From positions 248,001 to 312,000 of the forward strand of contig NZ_FQWV01000002.1 of the NCBI RefSeq assembly GCF_900129775.1: 64,000 bases of DNA, given 5' to 3'. This DNA is from Halobaculum gomorrense. Lineage in GTDB: Archaea > Halobacteriota > Halobacteria > Halobacteriales > Haloferacaceae. The translations under genes and the position numbers were made by a program. Position 1 is the first letter of the stretch. Each line of letters begins with the position of its first letter. Positions 41,956-50,985 of the stretch are shown in pieces. Below the pieces are notes generated by a model, which saw only the letters and a program-made list of their open reading frames with translations, was not told the DNA's origin and ran no database searches.

Positions 41956-43749
41956 ATGAGCAAGCAGGAGCCGTCGGAGCGCGACCGCGCCGACGACGCC
42001 GGCGACGACGCCGCGGACGCGGACGCGTTCGCCGGCGAGAAAGACGAGTCCCTTCGAAGTCGCGAGGTGACGGCGGGCGCCGAGCGCGCCCCGCACCGCG
42101 CGATGTTCCGCGCGATGGGGTACGACGATCAGGACCTCTCCTCGCCGATGGTCGGGATCCCGAACCCCGCAGCCGACATCACGCCGTGTAACGTCCACCT
42201 CGACGACGTGGCCGACGCCGCCCGAGAGGGGATCGAGGACGCGGAGGGGATGCCCATCGAGTTCGGGACGGTCACCATCTCCGACGCCATCTCGATGGGG
42301 ACCGAGGGGATGAAAGCGAGCCTCGTCTCCCGCGAGGTGATCGCCGACTCGGTGGAGTTGGTCTCGTTCGGCGAGCGCATGGACGCGCTCGTGACGGTCG
42401 CGGGCTGCGACAAAAATCTCCCAGGCATGCTGATGGCGTCGATTCGGACTGACCTGCCGTCGGTGTTCCTGTACGGCGGGTCGATCAAGCCCGGCGAGCA
42501 CGAGGGCCGCGACGTGACCGTCCAGAACGTCTTCGAGGGCGTCGGCACCTACGCCGAGGGCGACATGAGCGCCGAGGAACTCGACGACATGGAGCGCCAC
42601 GCCTGCCCCGGCGCGGGCTCGTGCGGCGGGATGTTCACCGCGAACACGATGGCGAGCATCTCGGAGGCGCTCGGAATGGCGCCGCTGGGCTCCGCCTCGC
42701 CGATGGCCGAGTCGGAGGAGCGCTACGACGTGGCCGAGCACGCGGGCGAACTCGCGCTGGAGTGCGTCCGCGAGGACCGCCGCCCCTCGGACATCCTCTC
42801 GAAAGAGTCGTTCGAGAACGCCATCGCGGTGCAGGTGGCGATGGGCGGGTCGACGAACGCCGTGCTCCACTTGCTCGCGCTCGCCGCCGAGGCCGACATC
42901 GACTTGGAGATCACCGAGTTCGACAAGATCTCGCGGCGCACCCCCAAGATCGCGAACCTCCAGCCTGGCGGCACGCGCGTCATGCAGGACCTGGACGCCG
43001 TCGGGGGCGTCCCCGTCGTGATCCGCCGCCTGATCGAGGGCGGCTACATGCACGGCGACGCCATGACGGTGACCGGGCGGACGATGGCCGAGGAGATCGC
43101 CCGCTTGGAGGAGACGGGCCAGATCCCCGCGGACGACGACATCGACGCGGACTTCCTGTACAGCGTCGACGAGCCGTACAGCGAGGAGGGCGCGATCAAG
43201 ATCCTGACCGGGAATCTCGCGCCCGACGGCGCCGTCCTGAAGGTGACCGGCGACGACGCGTTCCACCACGAGGGCCCCGCCCGCGTGTTCGAGGCCGAGG
43301 AAGACGCCATGGAGTACGTCCAGTCGGGCGAGATCGAGTCGGGCGACGTGATCGTCATTCGCAACGAGGGCCCCCGCGGCGGCCCCGGGATGCGCGAGAT
43401 GCTCGGCGTCACCGCCGCCGTCGTCGGCGCGGGCCACGAGGACGACGTGGCGCTGCTCACGGACGGCCGCTTCTCGGGGGCCACGCGCGGGCCGATGGTC
43501 GGTCACGTCGCCCCCGAGGCCGTCGAGGGCGGCCCGATCGGCCTCGTCGAGGACGGCGACACGGTGACGGTGGACATCCCGAATCGCGACCTCTCGGTCG
43601 ACGTGGGCGACGAGGAACTCGACGCGCGCGCGAACGCGTATGAGGCGCCGGAGCCGCAGTACGCCGGCGGCGTGTTCGCGAAGTTCGCTCGCGACTTCGG
43701 CAGCGCCGCCAACGGCGCCGTCACGAACCCGAAGGCGAAACGGGACTGA
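41956..43749 (+). CDS. ilvD: Dihydroxyacid dehydratase
   Basis: 597 residues. The Fe-S cysteines lie in [19 protein letters not shown] and [18 protein letters not shown]; the Mg and substrate residues are in [10 protein letters not shown] and GRFSGATRG. It makes 2-oxo acids for valine, isoleucine and leucine synthesis. The first 35 residues are an acidic extension ([18 protein letters not shown]) not seen in bacterial homologues. Monocistronic; no other ilv genes are nearby. The 268-bp spacer before it contains a TTTAAAAATAA box at about 41,779. Confidence 0.95.
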   Translation: MSKQEPSERDRADDAGDDAADADAFAGEKDESLRSREVTAGAERAPHRAMFRAMGYDDQDLSSPMVGIPNPAADITPCNVHLDDVADAAREGIEDAEGMPIEFGTVTISDAISMGTEGMKASLVSREVIADSVELVSFGERMDALVTVAGCDKNLPGMLMASIRTDLPSVFLYGGSIKPGEHEGRDVTVQNVFEGVGTYAEGDMSAEELDDMERHACPGAGSCGGMFTANTMASISEALGMAPLGSASPMAESEERYDVAEHAGELALECVREDRRPSDILSKESFENAIAVQVAMGGSTNAVLHLLALAAEADIDLEITEFDKISRRTPKIANLQPGGTRVMQDLDAVGGVPVVIRRLIEGGYMHGDAMTVTGRTMAEEIARLEETGQIPADDDIDADFLYSVDEPYSEEGAIKILTGNLAPDGAVLKVTGDDAFHHEGPARVFEAEEDAMEYVQSGEIESGDVIVIRNEGPRGGPGMREMLGVTAAVVGAGHEDDVALLTDGRFSGATRGPMVGHVAPEAVEGGPIGLVEDGDTVTVDIPNRDLSVDVGDEELDARANAYEAPEPQYAGGVFAKFARDFGSAANGAVTNPKAKRD

Positions 43750-44048
43750 TCGGTCGGGGGAATACCCGACGGTGCGGTCTTCGGTCGAACCACGATCGAC
43801 CCGACGCACTCGCTGCTTGCCGTCCGACTCGCGGAACGATTCAAGTGGTAGAGGGCCGTACGAACGGTGTGTGCTCCGCAGGTGACCGATCCGGGCGGCC
43901 CGACGGGGCCGACCGACCAGCGTTGGGAGGCGGACCTCCTGAGAGGGGATCGTCCGGCGACGACCGGAGCGAGGGACGGACCCGCGCCGCCTCTCCGTCG
44001 GCCGGTGGCGCACGCGTGAGCGGTCGTGACCGCGGCGTCGAGTCCGCC
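43750..44048. other. Spacer upstream of a small membrane-protein gene
   Basis: 299 bp. A frame open from 43,845 could extend the next gene by 68 residues, but its translation is Gly/Arg/Asp-rich low complexity and I regard it as non-coding. Nothing else is visible. Confidence 0.4.
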
Positions 44049-44231
44049 ATGCTGATCCCGGGATTGCTTTTGACGATCGCGCTCCAAGCGGTGTCCTGGA
44101 TCGCCCTCGACTGGGGCGGAGTGATCGGGTTCGTCCCCGGGGTACTCTCGTCGGTGCTCGCGATCGGCGGCGGCTTCGCCCTCACCGCGCTGTACTTCAG
44201 ACACTCGACGGTGGCTCCCGTCGTTAAGTGA
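44049..44231 (+). CDS. Very small two-helix membrane protein
   Basis: 60 residues from the ATG at 44,049: MLIPGLLLTIALQAVSWIALDWGG, then VLSSVLAIGGGFALTALYF, two membrane helices joined by a short loop, and a polar end. The open frame continues upstream to 43,845 with low-complexity sequence. Function unknown. Confidence 0.5.
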   Translation: MLIPGLLLTIALQAVSWIALDWGGVIGFVPGVLSSVLAIGGGFALTALYFRHSTVAPVVK

Positions 44232-44238
44232 CCCCGGA

Positions 44239-45438
44239 TCACTCCTCGCGCCCCGCTCGGCCGTCGCCGTGCAGCGTCTCGTGAACGCCGAGCACCACCG
44301 CCGGCACGACGATCATGAACAGGTGTTCCTCCAGCGGGATCCCAAGCAGCTCGATCCCCGTCCGCATCGGGATCGAGAACACGCCCACCTTCAGGGTGTA
44401 CCAGTCCCAGACGTACGCGATCGGGTAGACGGCGGCCACGGTGCGCGCGGCGCGCCACTGCGCGGCCCTCCCTGCACGGACGAGCAGCACGGCCGCCGCC
44501 GCGCCGAACAGTGCCTCCGTCGCGAGGTAGGTGTACGGCCCGAACGTGGTCACGTCCGGGAGTGCGACGCCCGCGCCCGCCAACGGCCGGAAGAAGACGG
44601 CCACGAGCAGGCCCGCGAGGAACAGGTACGCGCCCCTGACGAGCAGCATCGTCGCCGTCGCCGCGTCCTTCCGAACCGCGACGGCGACGACGGCGCCGAA
44701 CGCGAGACTGGCGGCGGGAGCGCTCGGCGGCAACACCCCGGTGAGCGTCAACGGGACGACCGCGAACACCCCGACCGCGAGGGCGCCGACCGCGAGTCGC
44801 CTGGCTCGCTCGGGACCGAGCGCGACGGCGACAGTTCGCTTGTCGATGGAGCGGTCGTAGTCGTAGTCTTGGGTGTCATCGACGATCTTCACGCCCGCGA
44901 GCGTGACGACGAGCACGAGCGTCAGCGCCAGCGGCGCGACTGCGAGTGACCCCGTCTGCGCCGCGTATCCCCCGAGGAGACACAGGCCGATGCCGACGGG
45001 GTAGCCGAGTGTCGTCGTCACCGGGTTCGTGTCGAACTGCGGGGCGTGGAGGTAGCCGATGAGCCACATCGGCACAGCGACGGCGACCGCGAGGGGCGCG
45101 GCCGCCGGTTCCGCGAGGAGGGCCACGCCTGCGAGGCACGCGAGGAAGCCGACGGTCGCGCCCGCGAGGCCGAGACGACAGCCGCGCTCGGTCATCGGGT
45201 GGTCGTCGTCCTCGCCGCGGCGGTGGAAGTCCACGTAGCCGTCCTTCACGTGGGCGGTGTAGACGGCGAAGAACGCCGCGCCAGCGTACACGAGCGCGAC
45301 CGTCGGCTCGAAGTCCCCGGCCAACGCCGCGCCGAACAGCGCCGTCGCCACGGGCGGGAGCATGAACACGGGGTGGACCTGCGATGCGTACGCTCGCGCG
45401 ACGGCCGCCGGGCCGCGCCCGTGCCGGGCGATTGCCAT
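44239..45438 (-). CDS. UbiA prenyltransferase fused to a lycopene-cyclase-type domain
   Basis: 399 residues, almost all membrane helices. The N-terminal 240 residues are a UbiA enzyme: first Asp-rich motif near HVKDGYVDFHRRGED, second in KIVDDTQDYDYDRSIDKR. The C-terminal part (about 280-390) contains YVWDWYTLKVGVFS and GIPLEEHLFMIVVPAVV, where the PLEE-LF motif marks the CrtYc/CrtYd (heterodimeric-type) lycopene cyclase family. Both families act on C40 carotenoids in haloarchaea (lycopene elongase; beta-cyclase), so a role in bacterioruberin or carotene branches is likely. An A/T-rich promoter lies at 45,441-45,470. Confidence 0.78.
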   Translation of the reverse strand: MAIARHGRGPAAVARAYASQVHPVFMLPPVATALFGAALAGDFEPTVALVYAGAAFFAVYTAHVKDGYVDFHRRGEDDDHPMTERGCRLGLAGATVGFLACLAGVALLAEPAAAPLAVAVAVPMWLIGYLHAPQFDTNPVTTTLGYPVGIGLCLLGGYAAQTGSLAVAPLALTLVLVVTLAGVKIVDDTQDYDYDRSIDKRTVAVALGPERARRLAVGALAVGVFAVVPLTLTGVLPPSAPAASLAFGAVVAVAVRKDAATATMLLVRGAYLFLAGLLVAVFFRPLAGAGVALPDVTTFGPYTYLATEALFGAAAAVLLVRAGRAAQWRAARTVAAVYPIAYVWDWYTLKVGVFSIPMRTGIELLGIPLEEHLFMIVVPAVVLGVHETLHGDGRAGREE

Positions 45439-46049
45439 GAGGTGTCATGGTACTATTACAAAATAAAGCACCCGTCGGATCCCGCGCCTCGGCATTCGAG
45501 CGGTCGCGGTGAAGCAGACGGACAGAGGGGCGCTCGGTCAGCGCCGATCGCGGAGCAGGAGGGCGCCGGCGAGCAGGCCGAACGACCCGGCCGCGAGGAT
45601 CGATTGCGGCGGGAACCGGCTGGACTGGCCCGAGAGATCGGGGTTCGGCGACGAATCGCACGTCTCTACGGTTCCCTCGGTCGCGTTGTCGTAGGTGACC
45701 GTGCAGGTCTGCCCGCCTGTACCGACGACCGCGCCGGAGACGGTGTAGGTTCCCGACGACCACTCGGCCTCGACGGGCTCGCTCGGGTCGTTGTCTTTGA
45801 ACGCGGTTGCGGTCATCGTCGTGCCGTCGGCGTCATCTTCGGGCGCGAACGAGGTTCCCGTCCACTCCCACCGCACGAACGGCGTTCCGCCGTTGGGGCA
45901 CTCAGTAGCGCCGGCACCGCCGGACCCGATCGCTTCGGCTCCTGGATCCTGCGTGCAGAGGATCACGAAGCTGATCGCGGACCGTCTGTCGGGCGTGTCT
46001 GTCGTTGTGGTGGTCGTTGTTGTAGTCGTAGTCGTAGTGGTCGTAGTCG

Positions 46050-46275
46050 TTATTGTCGGAGTTGGCGTCGCGGTCGGCGTCGGCGTGGGCGTCGGCGTTG
46101 CCGTGGGTGTCGGAGTTGGCGTGGGCGTCGCGGTAGGAGTCGGCGTCGGAGTTGCGGTTGGTGTAGCAGTCGGGGTTGCGGTCGGCGTCGCAGTGGGCGT
46201 AGCTGTAGGAGTGGGAGTCTTGGTGGGTTTCTCGGTCGGTGTCTCGGTCGGGGTATTCGTCGGTTTCTCAGTGGG
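46050..46275 (-). repeat. Simple-sequence region encoding a Pro/Thr linker
   Basis: Repeating GT-G-rich hexamers and nonamers encode alternating TPT/TAT units on the minus strand, preceded by a run of Thr codons (about 46,000-46,050). It forms the extended, probably O-glycosylated stalk between the propeller and the C-terminal domain of the FG-GAP protein. The antisense Val/Gly frame is an artefact of this repeat. Confidence 0.75.
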
Positions 46276-47665
46276 TGTCGGCGTGGCTGGTGGTTCGGCT
46301 GTTTCAACCGCACACCGACCGTTGACGATGTAACCGGCGCCCGACTGGTTCTCGCCGTAGCCGGGCGCACCGATGAAGATGTCTTCGCGCTCGTCACCCG
46401 AGGTATCGTTGACGCCGGTGACGGTCCAGCCCGCGCGGTCGCCGGCGGACTCGCCGACGAACGTGGCGTCGGCCTTATCCAGACTGCGCGCTCCGTCTAG
46501 CTGCCCGCCGTACACGAGGTAGGCCGCGCCGGAGTTGTTCCCGGTCGAATCGTTGTACGGCGCCCCGACGAGGACGTCGTCGTAGTCGTCACAGTTCACG
46601 TCACCGGAACCGGCGGCCGCGACGTCCCAGCCGGCCTTGTCGCCGGCATCGACGCCTCGAAGCGTCACGCCTGCCTCGTCGAGGCGCTCGTCGTCGTCGA
46701 TGGGACCTGCGACGAGGTAGGCGGCGCCGGAGTTGTTCCCGGACGAGTCGCTGTACGGCGCGTCGACGATGATGTCGTCGTAGCCGTCAGCGTCCGTGTC
46801 GCCCGCGCTGGCGACCGACCAGCCGGCGTGGTCGCCCCGCGCGATGCCGGCGAGCCGGACGCCCTCGGTGACGGAGGCGTTCGAGTTGCCCTCTGCGTCG
46901 AGCACATAGGCCGCCCCCGCGCCCGGCCCGGTGGAGTTGTTCGAGGGCGCTCCGATCACCAGATCCGCGTCGTCGTCCCCGTCCGTATCGCCGGCGCTCG
47001 CCACGTCGAACCCCGCGAGGTCGCCCGCGCCTGCGCCGCCGAACGTCCGATCGGCCACGTCCGCGAGCGTGTCCGGCTCCGCTGGCGGCTGGATGCCGTC
47101 CGCGAGCGTGTTGCTAACGAGATAGACCACCCCGGCGTTCGTACCCCGCTAATTGTCGTTGCGCGGCGCCCCTACCAGCAGCGCGTCGACATCGGCAGCC
47201 GCACCGGTGCCGTCGTCGCTATCGCTGTCCGCCTCCGTGACGGGGAGCGACGCGACCGGGAACCCGACCATGTCCCCTTCGCCGACACCGGTCAGTATCG
47301 CGTCAGCCTCGGCCAAGAGATTGGCCGTCCCGGAGCGTTCGGTCTCGTTCGACAGCAGCAGGTACACCGCGCCGACGTCCTCGGCCGCGCTGTCGTTCTC
47401 GGGTGCGCCGACGGCGATGTCGCCGTCGCCGTCGAACTCGCCGGCAGTAACCGCGAAGCCGGCCCGATCACCGGCGACGCCGAGGAGGCGTGCGTCAGCC
47501 TCGCTCACGTTCAGCGTTCCCTCGGGGACGGGCCCGTAAAACACGTACGCCGCTCCACTGTCGTTCCCGTTCGTGTCGTTCGAGGGTGCCTCGATGAGGA
47601 GGTCCGTCTGGCCGTCGCCGTTCAGATCAGCCTCACCGCGGGCCGCGTACGCGAGCGAATCGTTC

Positions 47666-47731
47666 CTCGCCCCGACGAACTTCGTGGCTCGCCCCGACGA
47701 ACTTCGTGGCTCGCCCCGACGAACTTCGTGG
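47666..47731. repeat. Three perfect 22-bp tandem repeats in the FG-GAP gene
   Basis: Units at 47,666-47,687, 47,688-47,709 and 47,710-47,731, each starting CTCGCCCCGACG and identical. Because 22 is not a multiple of three, one (or four) copies keep the reading frame and two or three do not. In-frame reading gives ATKFVGARNDSLAYAARGEAD, running into the next FG-GAP blade. The array can expand or shrink by slippage and so could act as an on/off switch. Confidence 0.9.
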
Positions 47732-48029
47732 CCGCGTCGCCCACGTTGATCGTTCCTCGCAGTGGTCCGGTCTGGCTCAGCCCGCGAGCGTCGGTCCGTC
47801 CCGGCGTCGACACCGCGCTCGATGACGGGCCCGCTCCCGAGTCGGCCTCGCCGATCGATTCTGAACCGTGTGTCACGTTCGAAGCGGCGTCCGTTGCCGC
47901 GGTCGACCCCGCGTCGGGTGTCGTGACCCCGCTGCCGAACGTCACCACGGCGCCGACGTTACCGATCATCAGCAACGAGAGCACCACGGCGAGCATCGCG
48001 CGTCGCTGTCGAACGTCCTCCAGTGTCAT

Positions 48030-48468
48030 ACCGGAGGGTCGCTACCGATTTAAATTGTTATATTTGAGCTGTTATTTATCTAGTACGGATATGTTTCGGC
48101 ACCTGCGCTAGTAGTGTCCTGAAACAAATGATTCTCGCTGCGGACGCCTTACCTCGACCGACGGCTCTGGACGGTCTTCGCGGCAGTAGGGAGTTCTTTG
48201 AGACCGTAGTATACGAATGGTGTCATTTTCCAACGGGTACCTCGCCCAATTCCGAGCGAGACGCGACCGTGCTCGATAAGCGGCGGTCAGGGACGGTACC
48301 GTACGAGACCCGGGAAATCGAACCACTTTCGCTTTCTACCGTACTGGTTCCGGGGTGAACCGCCAGTAATCGGCAGGCAACAGTTTGAGAAGTGGGACCG
48401 CCGAGTGGGTAACCCGCCTTCTTCAACTACAATCCAACTAAGTTCAAGCTCTGAAAATGCAGTTTCTA
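48030..48468. other. Spacer between the FG-GAP gene and the integrase; probable left boundary
   Basis: 439 bp. 48,045-48,085 is A/T-rich and includes, on the minus strand, an AATATA box about 30 bp before the FG-GAP start. A 76-codon plus-strand frame (48,128-48,358) has no recognisable features. No tRNA lies here. The integrase stop is at 48,469, and mobile-element attachment sites normally lie next to the integrase, so the boundary is probably within this spacer; I could not identify a repeat core because the other end is not in the window. Confidence 0.4.
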
Positions 48469-49512
48469 TCATAGGCCCGCCTCCCTGATCTCATCCCGAC
48501 GGCGAGCCAGCTCCTCGTCGAGATTCGGTTTGTCGTAGTACGCTCTGATCGTATCCGGCAGCGCGTCGACACGCCCTGCGACCTTCTGGATCCGAACCCC
48601 CCGATTCCGAAGGTCAGTGATCCGTCCCGTCCGAATCGGATGCGGACTCAACGCCGACGGGCACTTGCTCTCGTGACCGTGCTCCAAGTACAGGCACGTC
48701 GCCGGATCCTCGTCGTGCGGACAGCCGCCCCGGAAACACGGGTGCGTGAGATTGTACGAAGTCCGCCGGAACGTCGACGAAGTCGGCCGGCCGAACTTCG
48801 ACGTGAACAACGGCGAGCGGCCAAAATCGTCCTCAACGTCTTTCCGGTGCTCACGAATGTAGTCGCGAAGCACCTCGACCGTCGTCTCGTTGAGAACGTT
48901 CAATCGCTCGCCCGTGAGGCCGTTCTTCAGCCGCGTCTCCGACTCCTCACGACTGACGAACTGAACCGTGCCCTCCTCCGGATCGAAGTCCTCGACATCC
49001 AGCGCCCGAAGCCCAGAGATCCGCGCGCCCGTATCCCACATCGTGAGGAACAGGGCGTGATCTCGTGTCGCGTACCGGAACTTCTCAAGGTGATCGAGGA
49101 TCGCGTGAACGCGCTCCCGGCTGATCATCAAGTCGCTCGACACCTCCCCCTTCGTAAGCGAGGGGATGTGAGCCGAGAACTTCTCGACGAGCGCCGGCTC
49201 GACGGCCTCGAGCGCGACGCCGTAGCTCATGAACTGCCGGACCGTCCGGAGTTCGTTCTTCATCGACGTGTTGTTCAGCGCCGTCGCGCGGTGGTCCCTG
49301 TACGCCTTGATGTCGCGACCGTCGACGACGTTCAGGTTCAGGATATCCTCCGACTCCAGCCACTGAACGAACTGCCGGACGCGACGCCTGTACGAGTGAG
49401 CAGTACTCCCCGACGTGTCCGACTCGATCACGTCGAGCCACTCCTCCATCGCCTGTCGCGGCGTGATCGGTTGGAGGTCTCCCCGGCCAACCGACGATGC
49501 GTCGAAACTCAT
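48469..49512 (-). CDS. Tyrosine recombinase (integrase)
   Basis: 347 residues. An N-terminal SAM-like core-binding domain (about 20-115, TAHSYRRRVRQFVQWLE) precedes a catalytic domain with the first Arg in DTGARISGLRALD, HxxR in SPHPIRTGRI and the Tyr near the C-terminus in DTIRAYYDKP. A Cys/His-rich insertion (CFRGGCPHDEDPATC...HGHESKC) before the HxxR suggests a bound zinc, a feature of many haloarchaeal XerC/D-like integrases. It is the last gene of the seven-gene operon; its ATG overlaps the preceding stop by four bases. Confidence 0.9.
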   Translation of the reverse strand: MSFDASSVGRGDLQPITPRQAMEEWLDVIESDTSGSTAHSYRRRVRQFVQWLESEDILNLNVVDGRDIKAYRDHRATALNNTSMKNELRTVRQFMSYGVALEAVEPALVEKFSAHIPSLTKGEVSSDLMISRERVHAILDHLEKFRYATRDHALFLTMWDTGARISGLRALDVEDFDPEEGTVQFVSREESETRLKNGLTGERLNVLNETTVEVLRDYIREHRKDVEDDFGRSPLFTSKFGRPTSSTFRRTSYNLTHPCFRGGCPHDEDPATCLYLEHGHESKCPSALSPHPIRTGRITDLRNRGVRIQKVAGRVDALPDTIRAYYDKPNLDEELARRRDEIREAGL

Positions 49513-49814
49513 CGCGACCCCTCGAAGCGACCGCTCTCGTCTCGAAGCACGTCGCGATCTCCGTGGCGCTCCGCGGCGGCACCGGATGGTTCGACCGACT
49601 TCGGACGATGCGGACACCGTCCGTCAGCCACACCGTAGGAGCGACCCTTCCACCTGCAGTGGCCCAACTCCCGACCGTCGGGGGTGATCGTAATCCACCG
49701 CCGACAGACGCGGCACTTGATGTCGCCACGTCGCTTCGGGGGTGACGACTCACGCAACAGGTGTGCCGGGAGATCGTCGAGGACCTCGCCAGGGGAGCGC
49801 GGAACGGTGCTCAC
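49509..49814 (-). CDS. Small zinc-finger protein
   Basis: 101 residues. IKCRVCRRWITITPDG has a CxxC pair; GHCRWKGRSYGVADGRCPHRP supplies two more Cys and a His, fitting one zinc site. The N-terminal 30 residues are helical (GEVLDDLPAHLLRES). It probably binds DNA or protein in element biology. The stop overlaps the integrase ATG (ATGA), and its own ATG overlaps the stop of the gene before it. Confidence 0.65.
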   Translation of the reverse strand: MSTVPRSPGEVLDDLPAHLLRESSPPKRRGDIKCRVCRRWITITPDGRELGHCRWKGRSYGVADGRCPHRPKSVEPSGAAAERHGDRDVLRDESGRFEGSR

Positions 49815-50173
49815 TGCTTCTCACCCTCCTCGTGGCGCGGCAGAACGTACGCGGAGTGTCCCGTCGTCTCGCGGTGGCTCTTCACCTTCGTCTCGGCGGC
49901 GGGTTCGCCGCGGAACCCACCGAGGCGACCGCACGCGTCGTCGCACCAGGCGACGTACTCGACTTCGTCGGGATCGGGTTCGCCGCCGTCAGCGACGAGC
50001 CGCTCGCACGACGCCCGGCAACCTTTCACCGCCGCGATCTCGGCGGCCACGTCGCGGAACCACTCGCGGGCGAACTCGGCTGTGCCCGCGGAGCCGATCG
50101 CGATCGACACCTCGAACGCACGCCGCGCCGACTTACGCTCCTCGCGCAGCTCGGCGAGATCGTCGTCGACCAC
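49811..50173 (-). CDS. Unknown small protein of the integrase operon
   Basis: 120 residues. The first half is a charged helix (ELREERKSARRAFEVSIAIG...FAREWFRDVAAEIAAVKG); the second half has CRASC and WCDDACGRLGG cysteine pairs that could bind one metal, then a polar tail HRETTGHSAYVLPRHEEGEK. No family recognised. Its stop overlaps the next start by four bases. Confidence 0.6.
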   Translation of the reverse strand: MVDDDLAELREERKSARRAFEVSIAIGSAGTAEFAREWFRDVAAEIAAVKGCRASCERLVADGGEPDPDEVEYVAWCDDACGRLGGFRGEPAAETKVKSHRETTGHSAYVLPRHEEGEKQ

Positions 50174-50174
50174 G

Positions 50175-50363
50175 TCAGATCACCTCGTAGTCCGCGGCGC
50201 CGCACTCGCCGCACCAGGCCATGTACACCACGTCGAGGCGGTCGCCCGGCTCGCACGGGTCTTCCCGCACGACAGGACGGCACGCGCTGTACTCCTGCCC
50301 GTCACAGCCGTCCGCGTGCAGGTCGTGCAGCAGGCCGCGGAACTCGGAGCCGTTTCGACTCAC
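50175..50363 (-). CDS. Small Cys-rich protein of the integrase operon
   Basis: 62 residues with six Cys: GCDGQEYSACRPVVREDPC and a CxxC pair in AWCGECGAADYEV. The AWC/WCDDACG-like segment resembles part of the neighbouring 120-residue protein (VEYVAWCDDACG versus VVYMAWCGECG), so the two may be related. Probably zinc-binding. The gap to the next gene is one base, and the start overlaps the upstream stop. Confidence 0.55.
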   Translation of the reverse strand: MSRNGSEFRGLLHDLHADGCDGQEYSACRPVVREDPCEPGDRLDVVYMAWCGECGAADYEVI

Positions 50364-50692
50364 CGCTCGTCACCTCCGTCACCGTCGACGAACAGGTCGT
50401 CAAGCGTTCCCTCGTCGTCGGTGTCGGTCGGTTCGACGCCGAGGTCTGCCGTGTAGGTCTCGATCTCGTCGACGAGGAGGTCGAGCGCCTCCTCGATCGA
50501 GTCCTTCGAGCGGATGGACCCGTGACGCGTCGTGATCGACGAGACGAGGTTCTGGTAGATCGCGTCGTCCTCTTTGAGGACCTCGATGCCCTGCGCGAGC
50601 CGGCGGTACTTCGCGGCCTTCTGGAACGCCGCGGAGTTCAGCACCGCCTCGATTTCCTCCTCGGACAGCTCCTCGACCGAGAAATCGCTCAC
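50360..50692 (-). CDS. Acidic helical protein of the integrase operon
   Basis: 110 residues, acidic and mostly helical: VEELSEEEIEAVLNSAAFQKAAKYRRLAQGIEVLKEDD, then SIEEALDLLVDEIETYT, and a very acidic tail. No cysteines and no recognised domain. The first helices could form a dimerisation or partner-binding surface. Four-base overlaps with both neighbours show coupled translation. Confidence 0.6.
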   Translation of the reverse strand: MSDFSVEELSEEEIEAVLNSAAFQKAAKYRRLAQGIEVLKEDDAIYQNLVSSITTRHGSIRSKDSIEEALDLLVDEIETYTADLGVEPTDTDDEGTLDDLFVDGDGGDER

Positions 50693-50985
50693 GCCGACTC
50701 ACCTCCGGTGCGACGACAGTTTGCGCGGTGGCGCGCGATCCCGAGCGGGGTGCGCCGCTTCGCGCCGCACTCGCACTCGAAGCCGCCGTCGACGGCGCGG
50801 TGTTCCAGGCGCCCGCCGTCGGCGATCGCGCGTCTTGACTCCTCGGCGTCCTCGAACTCCTCGAGGCGGTACGACCCGACCCGGCAGCCGCACGGGGTGG
50901 CGCGGTGGTCGTCCGGGCCGCGCGTCGTGATGAACAGGACCAGCTCGCCGCACTTCGGACAGTACCGCAGTCTGTCGGCGTTCAC
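50689..50985 (-). CDS. Two-site zinc-ribbon protein
   Basis: 98 residues. YCPKCGELVLF and TPCGCRVG give one ribbon; FECECGAKRRTPLGIARHRANC gives a C-x-C...H-x3-C site resembling a C2H2-like finger. Such small zinc proteins are common in haloarchaeal viruses and integrative elements, where they act as DNA-binding or regulatory factors. It overlaps both neighbours by four bases. Confidence 0.65.
   Translation of the reverse strand: MNADRLRYCPKCGELVLFITTRGPDDHRATPCGCRVGSYRLEEFEDAEESRRAIADGGRLEHRAVDGGFECECGAKRRTPLGIARHRANCRRTGGESA

Larger units (their letters stand above)
45538..48029 (-). pseudogene. FG-GAP seven-bladed surface protein, frameshifted and interrupted
   Basis: Read with one copy of the 22-bp repeat, the region is a single 816-codon frame. 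An N-terminal signal/anchor (AMLAVVLSLLMIGNVGAVV) leads to seven FG-GAP/integrin-alpha-type blades with Ca-binding DxDxDG-like loops (NGDGQTD, DGDGDIAVGAP, TDGDDDADLVIGAP, TDADGYDDIIVDAP, NCDDYDDVLVGAP and others), a Pro/Thr linker, a small Cys-containing domain and a C-terminal membrane helix before RDRR. As present, three repeat copies (47,666-47,731) shift the frame and an in-frame TAG (47,149-47,151) interrupts blade three to four. Open parts: 48,029-47,622, 47,544-47,149 and 47,130-45,538. Probably a cell-surface adhesin or receptor, now silent or phase-off. Confidence 0.8.

Noticed and set aside
39132-42191. 1019-codon plus-strand frame
   Set aside because: Shadow of the hydrolase and the antisense histidine kinase; Arg/Pro-rich without domains.
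43845-44048. 68-residue N-terminal extension of the small membrane protein
   Set aside because: Low-complexity Gly/Arg/Asp translation without conserved character.
45791-46333. Val/Gly-repeat protein on the plus strand
   Set aside because: It is the complement of the Pro/Thr linker in the FG-GAP gene.
48112-48330. Possible insertion-sequence end starting AGTGTCCTGAAAC
   Set aside because: No matching inverted copy or transposase fragment found within the window.
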